Notes: generated by a model from the sequence alone, not told the origin. Positions 21,281 to 32,989 are shown, counted from the first letter of the stretch. The stretch is 64,000 nucleotides of DNA from Malania oleifera (GCF_029873635.1 NC_080418.1:10678062-10742061); one strand, 5' to 3'. Numbers and translations are program-made.

Positions 21281-22384
21281 CTGTTTCATGAAACTATTCA
21301 TATAAAAATTGTATATGCATGTAAACTTCTCTGTATAATCTCTGTGAATATATATCTATATCTGTATATTCTGTATAACTCCATATATTGGGAAAAACTA
21401 TATAAATTGTATATACTATCTATATCTGTGTATTCAGTATAGTATGATACATTATAAAAGCTATATAAATTCTTCATCACATGAAAATCTACTCAGGCCA
21501 CACAAGCATTTAAACTCATATTCTGTAAATACTGTATAATAAACTGGTATAAATATGTGTCTATGAAATCTTTGATAACATTATGAAAATTCCTAGCATA
21601 GCATATTTCTCTTACTTTAACTTTGAAAATCCCCTATAAAATTCTAACTTTATACCCGCAGGGTTCCTAACTCAACATCCTGAAAACACAATCCCCCAGA
21701 ACAAAATATCAGTATTTTCTTACCTACAACATTTCCTATAACTAAGGAAAAGGCAAATACTGAATAAAATGTCTTACCCTGAGATTAGGACGAAATCCAA
21801 CCGAACTTTTCCAACGATCAGATCCGGCAGACTTGCAAAGAACTTTGTCAGGAGCGTCATGGTAGCCTCAGATCTTTGATCCGATAAGAAACAGGCCCGA
21901 GAAGAGAGAAGTGAGAGAGGGACGTAGAGAGAGAGAGGGAGAGAGAGAGAGATGAGCGTTGAAAATGGGTGAAAATTCGGGGTTTCCACTATTTATACTG
22001 CGGCCTTCGTCGACAAGACACGTCATCTCGTTGACGAATCTTTCAGTAATTTCATCGACGAACCTTGCTTCCTCGTTGACGAAATTCAGGCCGCCCCAAA
22101 ACCTCTCTCGGTATTTTCTCGTCGACGAAATCTTGCTTTCATCGACGAGTTCCTGAAGACCTTCGTCGACGAAACCCTGTATTCGTCGATGAATTTCCTT
22201 ATGCACTCGTTGACGAACCCCTGTATTCATCGACAAGTCCTAGCAATTCCTTGAAATTATTATTATTATTATTATTATCTCCAAAATGCGATGTTGTCGA
22301 CGAAGTCTACCGCCCCCTTCTGTTCCTGTTTCCATTTTCCTCCCTTTGTAATATTTAAATATCAGTATTTTTCGAGTCGTTACA
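20075..22384 (-). mobile_element. Solo LTR with target-site duplication, minus orientation
   Basis: On the plus strand it runs from TGTAACGTCCTA to TTTTTCGAGTCGTTACA and is flanked by a perfect TTTGT duplication (20070-20074, 22385-22389). The minus-strand TATA (TATAAATAG) lies at about 21988-21997. Immediately upstream of it, on that strand, is a cluster of about eleven CGTCGACG-type palindromes at 22006-22300. AT microsatellites lie at 20101-20132 and 21252-21282. Confidence 0.88.
22006..22300 (-). promoter_or_regulatory. Palindrome cluster upstream of the LTR TATA box
   Basis: Variants of TTCGTCGACGAA occur near 22006, 22027, 22052, 22072, 22119, 22139, 22160, 22182, 22206, 22226 and 22292. 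Most differences are single transitions. The cluster ends about 10 bp from the minus-strand TATA, as in the plus-strand solo LTR at 13141. Confidence 0.6.
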
Positions 22385-22389
22385 TTTGT

Positions 22390-23558
22390 AATTATGGGAA
22401 TCATGGTATTCTGTTAATACTATAAAATATCTGTCTGTATATATACTGTAAATCATAATTCTATAAATCTGGTAAAACATATTTATGTACATAAATACTG
22501 TAGATCATGATATTCTGAAAACTGTATGAATATTGTACTGAACAAATATTGACTCAAGCCACACAATTAGTAAATAGATATCATATACCGAAAGTTGTAT
22601 AACTGTGTAATTTATACGCTGTATCTCATAATCAAACACTATAATTTACTGATTAAATTTCTGAATTTACTAGCATAGCATATTTTCCTTACCTAACTAG
22701 CTAAGAGATTTAACTCCAATTATATTCCTACGCTGGGCCAAACACAGAATCCTGTAATAATATACATTTCCCAATTCAATTAACCCATCTCAAATTAATA
22801 ACCATATATGCCTTCTCCCCAGGCTCACATTTATCTTTTATTCATAAAATTCCTAAACTATTAATTATTTATCAATATTACGTGAGTTCCTGGGAAAACA
22901 CTTTCTGGAATCCTCAACCCATGTCTGGGGTGTTTGAAAACTCAAATTTTGCAATCACAACACCCTAATTTAATCAACCCAAACACTAGTATATTTCCAT
23001 CTATCCCAAAATCTGGGTTCAGAAAATCCTGATAACTACTAAACCCTTAAACAACCTACTTACCCTGATTTTGGGATGATGCCCAAATTTCTTAAATCAA
23101 AATTCTGCTCCTGTCAAGTTGTAGAGTATCTCCCCAGGATCATCGTGGCAGCTTCTAATCGTTGAAACGGGAAAAACGGGGTCGAATTTGTAGAGAGAAG
23201 GAGGAGAAACCGAAGGTAGAGAGAGAGAAATAAGAGAGAGTAATTTTTCACATTGAATCCTGATTTCAACGTATTTATAGTGGAATTGCCACGTGGCTTC
23301 ATCGACGAGACACGTGCACTCGACGACGATCAGAAGAAAAGAGTTCTTCGACGAGGATAATGAGTTCGTCGATGAACCAAAGGGTTTACATGTCCTCCTC
23401 TCGGTATCTCTTCATCGATGAGGCACTAAACTTCGTCCATAAATCCTATAAGGTAATTCGTCGACGAAACCAGGACGTTCGTTAATGAACCCTGCTTTGC
23501 CCTTAAAAATTTCCCTTTCTCTCTATTATTTAATTATTATAATTTCGGGGTCTCTACA
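22390..23558 (-). mobile_element. Gypsy-type LTR, second part
   Basis: It ends on the plus strand with GGGGTCTCTACA, i.e. it starts TGTAGAGACCCC on the minus strand like the element A 3' LTR. A minus-strand TATA (CTATAAATAC) is at 23271-23281, again next to a palindrome cluster (about 23299-23490, e.g. TTCGTCGACGAA at 23459). No polypurine tract follows at 23559, so this looks like a solo or 5' LTR. Confidence 0.65.
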
Positions 23559-24404
23559 TTTAATCTAAGAAAGAACCCTGGTGATAAATTTTTGAGCTTC
23601 ATCTTTCTATATTGGTTTTGATTGAAGTATATTGTGATATTCACTTGTACTAATCTGCTCTTGTTGAGAGTGTTACTTGTACACAAGGCTCTTTTTTTTC
23701 TTGTTGTTTTTTACGGTTCAAGGGATTGAATCGTTGCCTAACGAGGGGGATTCTCGTTAGAGAGGGAACTCCACCTAGGAAAGAGAGAGGTTGTAACTTT
23801 GGCCTAATAAAGAAAGTTGGAATCCTTTAAGTGGTTGCTTGGGGCAAGGATGTAGGTTGTAAGTTGAACCTTGTAAAAAACCGGTGTCTCTATCTCTCTT
23901 CCCTACTCTCTTTAATATTCTACATATATAAATTGTGTTGATGCTTACTTAATTGTTGGAAATTAAATAGTTATTGGGAATTGCAGAAACCTTGATTAAG
24001 GGAAGTACGTTTATTGCGGAAACCTTGATTAAAGGGCGTACGTTGATAAATATCAAAGTTCATTAACATAATTAAACTCAAGTAACTTGTTTGATATCAA
24101 AATCTGAATTGTGGAAGCTTGCTGAAATTTTTATTTTATTGTGAAATCAAGCTTACTTTATTGATTAGATTGATATATTGAAAAACTGAATTCTAAATAT
24201 TGAAGTTTTGACCTTTATCATCATTCATTAGTAAATACTAAATCTTGGATTGAGTGTTGGTCATTGCAAATCAATTATACTTGTGTGATTTCTAAATATA
24301 AAAGAGTTGGGAAAGACCTAATAAAAGATTTATAAAGAAATTTTTTTAAAAAAAAAAATCGAATTCGTTCCCTCCAACCTCTTGAGAGTACACCTTACTT
24401 CTCA
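23559..24404. other. Non-coding, probably a remnant of a copia LTR or leader
   Basis: No supported gene. Phrases such as 'aaagagagaggttgtaac' and 'gtaaaaaaccggtgtctcta' resemble the 3' part of long copia LTRs, but I cannot place boundaries. Confidence 0.35.
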
Positions 24405-25082
24405 AGTATCAGAGATTATTTGGTAAACTTATTTACCTCTCACTTACCTGTCCAAATATTGCTTACGCGGTAAGTGTAGTAAGTCAATTTATGCACCAAC
24501 CTAACAAGGATCATATGGAAGCAGTGATCCGGATTTTATGATACTTAAAATCCTCTCTGGAAAAAGGGCTTATATTTTCAAGAAAAAAAAAAAGCACCTC
24601 ATAGTTAATAATTATACAGAGGCAGATTGGGTGGGGAACGCCACAGACAGAAGATCCACCTCAGGTTACTTCATGTTTGTCAGGGGAAATCTTGTTACAT
24701 GGAGAAGTAAGAAGCAAAAGGTGATGGCATTATCAAGTTTTGAAGCAGAATCCGTGGAATGGCTAAGGGGCTTTGTGAAATCATATGGCTCAAAATACTT
24801 CTAACTAAAATTGGATTTTCTCCTACCTCCGAGATGGACCTCTTTTACGATAACAAGGCAGTTATTGCCATTGCTCACAATCCTATCCAGTATGATTATA
24901 CCAAACATGTGGAGGTTAACAGACACTTTATCAAAGAAAATCTCAAAGTTAAAATAATTCGGTTTCCATTCGTGAAATCCAAAGGCCAATTGGCAGATAT
25001 TCTTACAAAAGAGGTATCAAGCAAGAATTTCTACAACTCACTAGACAAGTTAAGCATTGAAGAGTTGGATGCTTCCACTTAA
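24405..25082 (+). pseudogene. Element E: copia RT end and RNase H (5'-truncated, frameshifted)
   Basis: The pieces read KYQRLFGKLIYLSL, NIAYAVSVVSQFMHQPN and, after a TGA stop at 24538 where Arg is expected, a frame change at an A-run (24581-24594), then YTEADWVGNATDRRSTSGYF and NLVTWRSKKQKVMALSS. A second frameshift near 24755 leads to MAKGLCEIIWLKILLTK. The frame ends at 25082 after KSKGQLADILTKEVSS. This is the Ty1/copia RNase H with the ADW motif. It closely matches element C (TDADWAGN, GNLVTWRSKK), so the two belong to related families. Confidence 0.85.
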
Positions 25083-25089
25083 AATGGAG

Positions 25090-25335
25090 TGTTGGCATGA
25101 GTTGTCAACTAAAAAACAAATGAGAGAGAGTATAGGAATAAACCAATTAGAGAGATTATAGGAATAATTAAAACTGCAAAATCCCTTCCATCAAGAGATT
25201 AACCATGATTATGATTCCTAAAATTTGTATTATTATTTTTAGCATGATTATAGACATAAAATCTATATAGTCAAGGATAAGATAGCCAAGGATAGGGTTG
25301 TTAATCAATGAAATAAAAATATAGAGAATTTGACA
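25090..25335 (+). mobile_element. 3' LTR of element E
   Basis: It runs from TGTTGGCATGAG (just after purine-rich AAAATGGAG) to GAATTTGACA. It shares TGTTGGCATGAGT at the start and TTTGACA at the end with the element C LTR, but the middle differs. Confidence 0.65.
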
Positions 25336-26341
25336 TTGACTTCATCACCAACCACATTTATTAGTTTCATGTTGATTAATCATTTTTGCATGGGTTTTAA
25401 TAGTATCCAAGTAAGTAATCAACTTAGGATTGACTTATTGTTTAGGAAAATAAAGTTTGTGCTCTCTGGACAATTATTTTTCTTTTAATTTTTATCTCTA
25501 TATAAATTTAATAATATTTGTTTTAAAAGTGAAAATGTAATGCTAAGGTGGGGATTCTTCTCAAATACTATAAAGGGGATCTCTTTTTCGTGTCGTCCTC
25601 GAAAATATCAAATTTATCCCTAAAACTACTAATAATTACCAATAATTATCCCAAAATATGCTTACCTTATTTGGGAAGGCTTTAGATTTGGATTTGTATT
25701 AGATTTGGATATAATGTAATGTAAAATTGTATTAAAACTTGTCCAAATTTACTTAAATCCAAATCCAAGGACTGAAATTCGTGCTCCCAAAACCCTACCT
25801 TTTAATTTTGTCAAATTTTGCCACATTACTATTAATAATTATTTCAAAATAATCTAGTAATTATTTACAAATATCCCAAAACATCCTTATACTGTTTAAT
25901 TCTTTGTTATTTTGTTAATATTTTTAAAAAATAAAATAAAAATAGGGAAACAAAGAGCAAGCAACGAGTGTGTCTCCATGGCTATTTTAAATTAAAAACT
26001 TCACTAGTTTAAATAAGAGGTAAAACAGACACCAAAAGAATCTTCTTCAAGATCAAGCACTCCACATTGATTTTATTTTAGTTTATTATTTTTCTACAAT
26101 TAATTCAATTAGTATAAATTTTCTTAATTTATCTACAATTAGTATATAACTAGATTTAAAACAATATTAAATATAAGAACAAGTATAAATAATACATGAT
26201 AATAAAATATCAAAGTTATACTAACCTTCAATAAATTTAAATGACATTAGACATTCGATACTTATTAAACTATTTTAATAACTCTAACACAAATAAAATA
26301 GACCCAAAAATGAAAAATCTCGCAATTGAATAACTTAAATC
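25336..26341. other. AT-rich non-coding DNA, probably displaced upstream flank of CYP707A
   Basis: I see no gene and no clear repeat. Because element D (26342-37172) lies between this stretch and the CYP707A proximal promoter, this sequence was probably next to 37178 before the insertion. That relationship is inferred from the D target-site repeat. Confidence 0.4.
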
Positions 26342-26732
26342 TGTTATAAAATAAAGTATGGTGGCTGTCAATCACATAGCCGACAATCACCTCTCACCTG
26401 CTCCCTCTTATCAGTTCCTCGGCCATCTCCCTCATCTCTCTTATCCTGTCTCCCTCATTCCTCTTCTCTCTCATCCATTATCATACACCTATCTCCATTA
26501 TGATAATAAATCCAAACCATCATTGACTACTCCTCGGCTATATAAAGATAAGCTACAAAGAAGAAATGTGATAGCGCAAACGCAAGGAAGAATGCACGCA
26601 CAAGATAAACAGAAGTGAGCAGAGAGCAGAGTGCAGGAAGAAAAACACGCAAAAACTGAGAAAAGAAAGAAAAAAGATAAAAGAGTGAGATATTTTATAA
26701 AAATTTGTACAAACCCAGATACATGTTGTAAT
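26342..26732 (+). mobile_element. 5' LTR of element D, first part
   Basis: It matches 36593-36979 closely. A TATA box GGCTATATAAAGAT is at about 26537. It is interrupted at GTAAT (26728-26732) by element C and resumes at 31388. Confidence 0.85.
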
Positions 26733-26856
26733 TTTCAAGCGTAACTTTCATTCATGCCATTTCCATAAAATTGAGTACAAGATATAGAGATACAAGAAAC
26801 TATTTTAGGAAGCTATTCTATGTATGTACAATATTTACGGCTGCAATCATGTTTAA
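26733..26856 (-). mobile_element. Truncated 3' LTR of element C
   Basis: It matches 31191-31312 (e.g. 'gtaactttcattcat', 'ctattttaggaagctattct'). Homology stops after CAATCATGTTT, and RNase H coding sequence follows directly. Confidence 0.85.
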
Positions 26857-28805
26857 CCAAAGGGAACTGAATGATCTTCTCTTCCAGGTTCTGTTTGATT
26901 AAATGTCGGTCTATCTCCATGTGCTTGGTGCGATCATGTTAAACTAGGTTGTAAGATATGTTGATGGCAGCTTTGTTATCACATAATAAATTCATTGCAA
27001 AGTCAGGAGGAAAACCGACCTCTGTTAGCAAATCTCTAAGCCAAAGAAGCTCACATAATCCTTTTGCCATGCCTTGGAACTCAGCTTCAGCGCTGGATAA
27101 TGCTACCACCTTCTACTTTTTACTCCTCCATGTAACTAAGTTTCCTCCGATAAATGTAAAGTAACCTGAAGTAGACTTTTCATCCAAGATATTCCCAGCC
27201 CAGTCCGCATCTGTGTACCCTTCAATCTTCAGATGAGCATGCTTGGAGAACATTAGTCCTCTTCCTGGTGATGACTTTAGATAGCGGAGAATTTGAATTA
27301 CGGCACCCATATGATCTTCACTCGGATTATGCATAAATTGGCTTACCACACTTACGGCATAAGCAATGTCTAAACGAGTGTGAGATAAGTAAATGAGCTT
27401 CCCCACTAGTCTTTGATACCTCACCTTATCGGCTGGCACCTGGTCCGAATATTCTCCAAGCCTATGGTTCTGCACAATCGGCGTATCCACAGGTTTACAC
27501 TCTAGTAATCCCACTTCCGTTAATAAGTCTAGTATATACTTCCGCTGAGATAGGAATATGCCTTTTCTTGACCTCGCCACCTCTATTCCCAGAAAATACT
27601 TAAGCACTCCCAAGTTTTTCATTTCAAATTCAATAGACAATTGTTCTTATAACCTTGAGATCTCATCAACGTCATCCCCCGTAATTATCATATCATCCAC
27701 ATAGACTATTAATGTTGTCACCTTGCTTTGTCGGTGTTTCAGGAAGAGAGTATGGTCAGAGTTACTTTGGCGATAGCCATACTTCCTCATAGCTGAACTA
27801 AGTCGGTCAAACCATGCTCGCGGTGATTGTTTTAGTCCATACAATGCCCTCTCCAGTTTACAAACAATTTTGTTCCCAACCGATCCTGTATATCCTGGCA
27901 GGATATCCATGTATACCTCCTCGTCAAGGTTTCCATGAAGGAAAGCATTCTTCACGTTGAGTTGATGTGGTGGCCAGTCCAAATTTGCTGCAAGAGATAG
28001 TAAGAATAACGGTATTCAGTTTAGCTACTAGTGAGAAGGTTTCTGAGTAGTCTATGCCATACGTTTGGGTAAAACCCTTTGCCACAAGTCTCACCTTGTA
28101 TCGGTCAATTGATCCATCAGCCTTGTACTTTATAAAGAACACCCATTTGCATCCCACTATTTTTTTTCCTTCCGGTAATGGGACCAACTTCCATGTATTA
28201 TTTTTCTTTAAGGCTTTCTAGTTCTTCTTGCATTGCTTGCGCCCACTCTGGATCAAATAACGCCTCTTCAACACTATTGGGAATATTGCAGGAGGATAGT
28301 GTTTGATTGAAAGTCTTGAGCGGTTTGGACAAACCTTGAGTACATAATTTGCCATTGGGTATTTGGACTTTCTTCCTTCTTCATCTGGGTTGTATCTGTT
28401 CAGCGATTTCCCACAATTGTGTCTAAAAGGCAACACATAACCAGTAGAGGAATCCAAAATATTAGCATGTAAAGGTGCAGCAGGAGTACTTACCTCAGGG
28501 ACATTCTCAAATGGAGAAGGGTCTTCAGGTACTAAGGAGTGAGGGGACTGAGGGTACTCTGTATTTTCTGCTTCTTCATTTTCGGCTTCTTCATTTCCAG
28601 GTTCTTCAGCTTCGTCATTCCTCAATTCGACATATTCAATCTCTGGTGGTACCTCATGTGGTTCAACCTCTCTATTTCCAGTTCCATGCTCACCTATGGG
28701 GGCCATAAACCAATTCATCTCTTCTACTTGAGTCTCCCCCTGAAGAGAAGAATTGGGTACCGATGAAGGATAGAAATTCTTGGACACAAGAAATGTAACG
28801 TCCAT
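26857..28805 (-). pseudogene. RT-RNase H and integrase C-terminal linker of element C
   Basis: On the minus strand, 28805-28218 is a Glu-rich linker; 28187-27924 begins the copia RT ([36 protein letters not shown]); 27982-27647 carries [34 protein letters not shown] and the intact catalytic box YVDDMIITG; and 27640-27113 carries MKNLGVLKYFLGIEV and YTDADWAGN of RNase H. The pieces are in different frames, so at least three frameshifts exist. The final part (27110-26857, ending IDRHLIKQNLEEKIIQFPLV) runs into the truncated LTR. The catalytic residues survive but no continuous protein can be made. Confidence 0.88.
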
Positions 28806-28809
28806 GGTG

Positions 28810-30161
28810 ATATAGGTTCGGTTGGTAGTGGGGTCATAGCAATGGAAGCCTTTTTTATGTAAACCTTATCCAAAAAATAAGCACCGAATGGTACATGGGT
28901 CTAGTTTGGTTTGTTGATTCTTGTGGAGGTGGACAAAAGCAACACACCCGAAAATTCTCGGAGGAAGTATCAATATTAAGGGAAGGGATATATGAGTAGA
29001 TAGGATTTGTAAGGGGGTTTTAAAGTGTAAAATTTTAAATGGCATACGGTTGATTAAGTACACTGCAGTAGCCACAGCATCCCCCCAATGGCAACTCAGC
29101 ACCATTGCTCCAAGGAGTAAGGCACGGGATGTTTCCAAAATATGCCGATTTTCCTCTCCGAGACACCATTTTGTTGTGGTGTTTGAGAGCATGAGGTCTC
29201 ATGGAGGAGGCTATGTTGTTGGAAATAGGCCTGAAATCTTTGGTTGATGAATTCGCCATTATTATCAGAACGAAGAATTTTTATCTTGGAAGAGAATTGA
29301 GTCTAAACCAGGGCATGAAATGATTGAAAAATGGTGAAAACTTTGTCTTTGGTTTTTAGCTGATAGAGCCATGTCATTCGAGTACAATCGTCGACAAAAA
29401 TTACAAACCAACGGTGACCAGAGGAAGTAGGTATCGGGGATGGTCCCCACACATCAGAGTGTATCAATGCAAACAGAATATTAGTTTTATTCAAACTAAC
29501 TAGATAAGAAACTCGTTGGCTTTTAGCCTTGATACATGTATCACATTTAAAGTCCACATTCTGCAAATGGGAAAATAAAGATGGGAGTAGATGCTGGAGA
29601 TAGCCGAATGATGGGTGCCCCAAGCGCTTATGCCATAGCCAAATCTATCGTTCATGGCGACTGGTTTGATGGTGCGTGTGATTTGCTTTTCCTGGACTGA
29701 AATCATCAAGGTAGTACAATCCCCCCCTCTTAGTACTATGCCCAATAATCTCCTTGCTGAGAACATCCTGAAGAAGACAAAAAGTAGAGTATATCAGCAC
29801 AACACAAATAAGCTCTTCAGTAACTTGACTCACAGACATCAACTTGTTGGAGAGAGATGGAACAAAAAGTGTGTTAGTTAGAGAGAGAAAGCGAGGAAGA
29901 CAAGGGCACGATTACAGCCCCTGTGACTGGGTAAGTGGCCCCATTGGCATTGGCAATGCAAGTCCTCCGTGGCTGAGTTGTGTTAGAGAAGTCATTTGGA
30001 TCAAATGTCATATGATCCGTCACTCCGGAGTCGATAATCCAGGAACCATCATTTTGAGTAGTAGAGCTGCAAAAAACTTGACCACAATTACCTTGATCTG
30101 GGGTTGAGGTTGATGGTTCAGCCACGGGAATAAAAGAGAGTTGAGATTCAGTCGTGGCCAC
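28810..30161 (-). pseudogene. Protease and integrase of element C
   Basis: Protease: DGSWIIDSGVTDHMT (30055-30010), the copia Asp-Ser-Gly site. GAG-pre-integrase and integrase follow (MGHPSFGYLQHLLPSLF from 29623; FKCDTCIKAKSQRVSYL; IHSDVWGPSPIPTSSG; FVIFVDDCTRMTWLY). Then, in another frame, LLGAMVLSCHWGDAVATAVY with YLINRMPFKI near 29040 and RIFGCVAFVHLHKN near 28920. Frameshifts separate 29874, 29623 and 29192. Confidence 0.85.
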
Positions 30162-30169
30162 CGCTACTC

Positions 30170-31125
30170 GACCTAGAACATCTTCAATTGTAGGAGCATC
30201 TCGTTTCTTTCGGGCTTGTAATTTGTGCCACTAGTCTAGGTAGCCATGTAATTTGAAACAAGTTTCTCGAGCATGTTTTGTACTCCCACAGTGAGTGCAT
30301 TTATTCCCATCAGAATGACCTTTGGATCATGAGGAGGACCCAGACTTTTGTGACTGGCTAGATTTCACGCCTTTGATGGCCATAACAGCACCACTAACCA
30401 CTGCTTTTGCTCCAGATATCATCACAGATTATTGGAGATCTTCCCTTCAAACATAAGCATATGCCTGCTCAATTGAAGGGAAAGGTTTCAGGCAAAGAAC
30501 ACCGCTCCGAACATGATCCAATCGATCATCTAGTCCATCAAGAAAAGTGTATACTCGTCCTCCTGTAAAATGGAGTTGTAGCTTTGTATGTCAGTTGCAC
30601 AATTCATTGGATTCGGTCAACAAAAATCGATCTCTTGCCACAAACCCTATAGATCGTTCTAGTATTTTTCCATAGATCTGTATGCTTGTTTCATTCGAGA
30701 TACACGACGTCGGAGCTCGTATACCTGCGAGGTGTCAGTTCCATCGAAGTATGTCGTGATAGTAGAATCCCATACCTCCTTAGCCGTTGGGTAGCGAATA
30801 AAATTCATGACCAAGGAATGATCCATGGAGTTGATCAACCAACCTTTCACCATGGCATTCTCAGTGTGCCACTTACAAAAGAAAGGGTCGGTTCCTAGAG
30901 GTTGGGGGTAGTCTCCATTGATGTATCCCAGTTTGTCTTTTCCTGAGATATACATCTTAACAACCTAGGACCATAATCCATAGTTGGAACCATCCAACTT
31001 GATGCTGATTGGAACCATCGGGGAATCAGCGATGGGAAAGGAAGAGGTCTGGACCCTTAACAAAACCTCCATCATTTTTTATGTTAGATTATCCAGGATT
31101 TTTTCGGTGGAGTCAGCCATGAAGG
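30170..31125 (-). pseudogene. gag of element C
   Basis: On the minus strand the start near 31122 is MADSTEKILDN; then MYISGKDKLGYINGDYPQPL (30955), WLINSMDHSLVMNFIRYPTA and KEVWDSTITTYFDGTDTSQV, the copia Gag (UBN2-type) core. A zinc knuckle CTHCGSTKHARETC is intact near 30300-30260. Stops and frame changes lie between these parts (e.g. at 30659). It belongs upstream of the protease in the same transcript. Confidence 0.8.
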
Positions 31126-31178
31126 CCAAGCAAAATCTTGACCCCTGCCTAATCAAAAAATAGGGAACCCAAGATCAT

Positions 31179-31190
31179 GCTCTGATACCA
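31179..31190 (-). other. Primer-binding site of element C
   Basis: On the minus strand this reads TGGTATCAGAGC, directly abutting the LTR end GTTTGACA. Confidence 0.85.
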
Positions 31191-31382
31191 TGTCAAACGT
31201 AACTTTCATTCATACCATTTCCATAAAATTAAGTACAAGATATGGAGATACAAGAAACTATTTTAGGAAGCTATTCTATGTCTGTACAATATTTACGACT
31301 ACAATCATGTTTGACCCTTGAATGAAGGAATTCTTAAAACTAAGATTTTCATAGCTGGCTAATTGTGGGACTCATGCCAACA
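31191..31382 (-). mobile_element. 5' LTR of element C (192 bp)
   Basis: The plus strand runs from TGTCAAACGTAAC to CATGCCAACA, followed by the GTAAT duplication. On the minus strand it starts TGTTGGCATGAG, as in element E. Confidence 0.9.
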
Positions 31383-31387
31383 GTAAT

Positions 31388-31553
31388 CCTCTTAAAATAG
31401 TGGATTACTGATATCAACCGCCCATGGAGTAGGTATAAACCGAAACACGTAAATCCAGTCTCACTATTTATTTATTTATTTATTTTATTTTTTGCTTGTC
31501 TTCATTACTTTCTGATTATCCACATTTATTTATTCATGTATTATTTTATAACA
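31388..31553 (+). mobile_element. 5' LTR of element D, second part
   Basis: It matches 36998-37172 ('agtggattactgatatca', 'gtaggtataaaccgaa', the ATTT repeats) and ends TATTTTATAACA before the primer-binding site. Confidence 0.85.
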
Positions 31554-31555
31554 CA

Positions 31556-31570
31556 TTATCAGCACGATGC
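31556..31570 (+). other. Primer-binding site of element D
   Basis: TTATCAGCACGATGC follows the LTR end by two bases. This is a known alternative primer site type among plant copia elements, unlike the TGGTATCAGAG sites of the other elements here. Confidence 0.65.
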
Positions 31571-31687
31571 TCTACCAAACTAATATATTTATATATATAC
31601 CGCCTTAATGGATGATTTTATTTTTGTTTATTAATACCGCCTCAATGGCTAGTTTTATTTCTATACTGCCCATATATATATATTACC

Positions 31688-31830
31688 AATCTCCAAAAGA
31701 GGCTATATATTTAATCTCCTGAAGAGATAAGTCTCCTGAAGAGACAATATATTTAATCTCCTGAAGAGATAGTAATTGTTTACCTCTTAAAGGGGGTATA
31801 TTTTTAATCTTTCGAAAAAATATTATATTA
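31688..31830 (+). repeat. Short hairpin repeats in the element D leader
   Basis: TCTCCTGAAGAGA-type words (4-bp stem, 5-base loop) occur at about 31715, 31731 and 31757, with weaker relatives at 31690 and 31782, separated by 'aatatatttaa' spacers. They lie in the untranslated leader between primer site and gag. Confidence 0.6.
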
Positions 31831-31900
31831 CTATGTCTGTATTATTTAAGTTAGTATGTTTCACTTTTCTAAATCACTTTATTATTGTTAATTTATTCAG

Positions 31901-32762
31901 ATGTCGAGTCTAAGTAAAGTTGAGTTTGTCCCCCTTAACATCAAACGCAATAACTATCTCTCATGGATTCTTGATGTTGAAATCCATTTGAATGCAATGA
32001 ACTAAAGAAATACAATATTAAATGGAAATATTGCATCCCTGCAGGATCTCGCTAAAGCCATGATCTTTATCCGACATCATTTAGAAGAAGAATTAAAAAC
32101 ACAATACCTCATTATTAAAGACCCACTCGTCCTATAAAGAAATTTAAAGGATAGGTTTGACCATCAAAAAACAGTGATTTTACCAAAAACTCGATATGAA
32201 TGGTAGCACCAAAGGTTGTAATATTTTAAAATTGTTATCGAATATAACTCAGCTCTACATAAAATTAGCTCGAAACTAAAGTTATGTGGAGAAAATATTA
32301 TTGATGAAGACATATTAGAAAAAAAATTTTACTACTTTCCATCCCACTAATGTGCTCCTACAGCAACAATATAGGGAAATGAAATTTACTAAAGTTTTTG
32401 AACTTATATCATGTCTTCTTGTTGCTGAACAAAATAACGAGTTTTTGATAAGAAATCATCAAACTCATCCAACTAGTTCGACCCCATTCCCTGAAGTGAA
32501 TGTTAACATATCTCATGGTCTAGGGCGAGGCCGCAGGAATGGTCGTGGGTATGGTCGCGGCCGTGGTCAAAATAATTACCGGCATCAATGTGAGGTAACA
32601 AACCCCCAGAAGAGGGAAAATGATCATAATCAGCGACTCAGACACTATGAAACGAAATGTTACAGATACGGAGGAAAAGGTCACTGGTCATGTACCTGTC
32701 GTAGGCTCAAACACTTGGTACATTTATACCAAGCATCCATAAAAGAAAAGGAAAAGAGTTAA
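31901..32762 (+). pseudogene. gag of element D (broken)
   Basis: The start ATG at 31901 reads MSSLSKVEFVPLNIKRNNYL, the usual opening of this copia Gag type. Stops follow at about 32003, 32135 and 32200, and a frameshift near 32330 leads to MLLQQQYREMKFTKVFELIS. An Arg-Gly-rich stretch GRGRRNGRGYGRGRGQ (32525-32570) precedes the zinc knuckle CYRYGGKGHWSCTC, in which the second Cys is Tyr. The frame stops at 32762. Confidence 0.82.
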
Positions 32763-32989
32763 GAAATTGAAACAAATTTTGCCAATAATATTGTTCCAAT
32801 GGACCTTGATACTGAACCTTCCAACTCTGTGTATCTTGACATTGCTGATTTCCTTGTAAATCCAGAAGAAAATAATGATGTAATATTTTAGGATATATAT
32901 ATAGTAAATAATATTGTATTTTGATAAATTATTCCTATTATTATAGTAGTGAGTTTTTAAATATTTGCTATAGTGAAAATTGTCTTAAA

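Larger units (their letters stand above)
26733..31382 (-). mobile_element. Element C: Ty1/copia retrotransposon inserted in the 5' LTR of element D
   Basis: It is flanked by a perfect GTAAT duplication (26728-26732, 31383-31387) and the host LTR resumes exactly ('cctctta', cf. 37000). The minus-strand order is 5' LTR (31382-31191), primer-binding site, gag, protease, integrase, RT, RNase H, and a truncated 3' LTR (26856-26733). The RNase H end is fused directly to the middle of the 3' LTR, so the polypurine tract and first third of that LTR are lost. Overlapping LTR parts differ at about 8 of 122 positions, making this one of the younger copies here. Confidence 0.9.

Noticed and set aside
22006-22300. 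The regularly spaced CGTCGACG palindromes as a CRISPR-like array
   Set aside because: Spacers are unequal and short, the repeats are degenerate, the context is a plant LTR, and the same array recurs next to TATA boxes in related LTRs.
28475-28766. Plus-strand open frames of 75-77 codons
   Set aside because: They are antisense shadows of the Glu-rich linker of element C.
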